Shown here piece by piece: positions 4,761-5,323 of a DNA stretch of 5,323 nt. The position numbers were made by a program, and so were the translations under genes. Each line of letters starts with the position of its first letter. The first letter of the stretch is position 1. This stretch comes from Desulfobacterales bacterium (GTDB lineage Bacteria > Desulfobacterota > Desulfobacteria > Desulfobacterales > RPRI01): assembly GCA_020052975.1 (NCBI GenBank), contig JAGVOC010000323.1, forward strand, positions 1-5,323, given 5' to 3'. The notes under the pieces were generated by a model that saw only the letters and a list, made by a program, of their open reading frames with translations, ran no database searches and was not told the DNA's origin.

Positions 4761-5201
4761 TTATTTTTTGGTAACGATAAGATTCTCATAACCCAATTCT
4801 TTCAATATGATCGGAAAGTACTGAAACATCGGTTTTACAACCGGCAGCAGTTTTAGCATCGCGGTGATTTTACCGCCCTGTTTGACTTTCCCGCGGGTAA
4901 CAGCGGCAATCGGATTTTCAAGCCCGTGCCAGAAACGATGAGAATGATCAGCGCTCTGTTTTGACCAGACATCTTCTTTAATGTCAGTAGGCCCAAGGTA
5001 AAAACTGCCAAAATATCCTTCCTTTTCAGGCTTGTTTCTCAAATCGATTGTAATTTCCGTATCAGGATCAGTGTAGATAAACTTGATTATAATACCGGCT
5101 CTGGCCAGTTTTGGACCGATTTTTGGATCCGTCATAACTTTATCCATAAAGTAGCCATAGATTTCATACAGATGCGCGGCATCACGATAATATTCTCCCA
5201 T
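4761..5201 (-). CDS. SCP2 sterol-transfer-like domain protein (intact copy)
   Basis: The 146-residue protein starts at ATG 5201-5199 behind a GGGGGGA. It reads as a single small alpha/beta domain with no signal peptide or membrane segment, so it is probably cytoplasmic. The acidic-hydrophobic alternation in the middle (DPDTEITIDLRNKP, GSFYLG) is followed by HRFWHGLENPIAAVTRGKVK and an amphipathic C-terminal helix (LLPVVKPMFQYFPIILKELG). This fits the SCP2 sterol-binding fold, which cradles lipids or acyl chains. The ligand here is unknown. It is the only full-length copy in the window. Two 3' fragments of it lie at 1692-1793 and 2950-3134 in the same orientation, so it is likely the resident gene at which the toxin-antitoxin modules accumulated. 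Family recognition is by eye. Confidence 0.75.
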   Translation of the reverse strand: MGEYYRDAAHLYEIYGYFMDKVMTDPKIGPKLARAGIIIKFIYTDPDTEITIDLRNKPEKEGYFGSFYLGPTDIKEDVWSKQSADHSHRFWHGLENPIAAVTRGKVKQGGKITAMLKLLPVVKPMFQYFPIILKELGYENLIVTKK

Positions 5202-5234
5202 AAATCCCCCCGTTTTTTGTTAACAAGTAAACTA

Positions 5235-5260
5235 CCACCGACCTTGTCGGTGGCTTTCTT
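5235..5260. terminator. strong hairpin upstream of the SCP2-like gene, possible terminator
   Basis: CCACCGAC (5235-5242) and GTCGGTGG (5246-5253) form a perfect 8-bp GC-rich stem with a CTT loop. It is followed on the plus strand by CTTTCTT. On the minus strand it would sit between an upstream gene outside the window and the SCP2-like start. The T tract is short in both directions, so a terminator is plausible but unproven; a leader hairpin is the alternative. Confidence 0.4.
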
Positions 5261-5261
5261 A

Positions 5262-5298
5262 AGACGGCAACTTCTGACAATGTCATTCGCTGCCGTCT
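5262..5298. repeat. nested inverted repeat (dyad) near the right edge
   Basis: AGACGGCA (5262-5269) pairs perfectly with TGCCGTCT (5291-5298). Inside it TGACA (5275-5279) pairs with TGTCA (5281-5285) around a single A. The two 5-base connectors are equal in length, so the whole 37-bp site is centred on base 5280. It could be an operator, a cruciform or a structured RNA. The remaining bases to 5323 show no recognisable gene. Confidence 0.5.
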
Positions 5299-5323
5299 CT
5301 CCAGATTCGAAACTGTTCTTCTC

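Noticed and set aside
1554..5225. Integron cassette array with attC sites
   Set aside because: The modular look suggested it, but no GTTRRRY/RYYYAAC core pairs were found at module ends, genes carry their own promoters, and no integrase is present.

Overview
The window looks like an accessory (defence and toxin-antitoxin) region of a bacterial chromosome. It is moderately AT-rich, with AT-rich spacers and no ribosomal or transfer RNA genes. The S24-type repressor, the two HEPN/MNT pairs and the SCP2-like protein together suggest a Desulfobacterota (deltaproteobacterial) or similar environmental Gram-negative host. That is inference from protein style, not something the DNA proves.

Left part (1-1560), minus strand. 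A LexA/CI-like self-cleaving repressor (791-1441) lies upstream of, and co-oriented with, the 5' end of a large gene that leaves the window at base 1. That gene's 222 visible residues resemble the N-terminus of an N6-adenine DNA methyltransferase of restriction-modification systems. The repressor promoter is covered by three overlapping inverted repeats, which suggests autorepression. A separate 8-bp inverted repeat sits just in front of the methyltransferase start.

Middle and right part (1554-5201). Plus-strand toxin-antitoxin genes are inserted in a repeated framework. In order: repeat A (1554-1668); a short copy of the 3' end of an SCP2-like gene (1692-1793, minus); repeat B (1806-1968); HEPN/MNT pair 1 (2122-2776); a possible gene remnant (2804-2938, minus); a longer SCP2 3'-end copy (2950-3134, minus); a Phd/YefM antitoxin with a ParE/RelE toxin gene cut short (3206-3696); repeat C (3616-3848), which contains all of A and B in one piece; HEPN/MNT pair 2 (3930-4566); and finally the intact SCP2-like gene (4761-5201, minus). 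Thus the order 'B/C repeat, HEPN/MNT pair, SCP2 3' end' occurs twice in the same orientation, with two clearly different HEPN/MNT pairs in the same slot.

How the genes work together. Each HEPN/MNT pair is expected to be a self-contained toxin-antitoxin unit: the HEPN protein is the ribonuclease toxin and the MNT protein AMPylates and silences it. The Phd protein would neutralise a ParE/RelE toxin, but that toxin is now truncated. The repressor may control itself and possibly the downstream methyltransferase. The SCP2-like gene is the probable resident gene whose 3' end has been copied repeatedly as modules accumulated. The main interest is this cassette-like architecture rather than any single gene.
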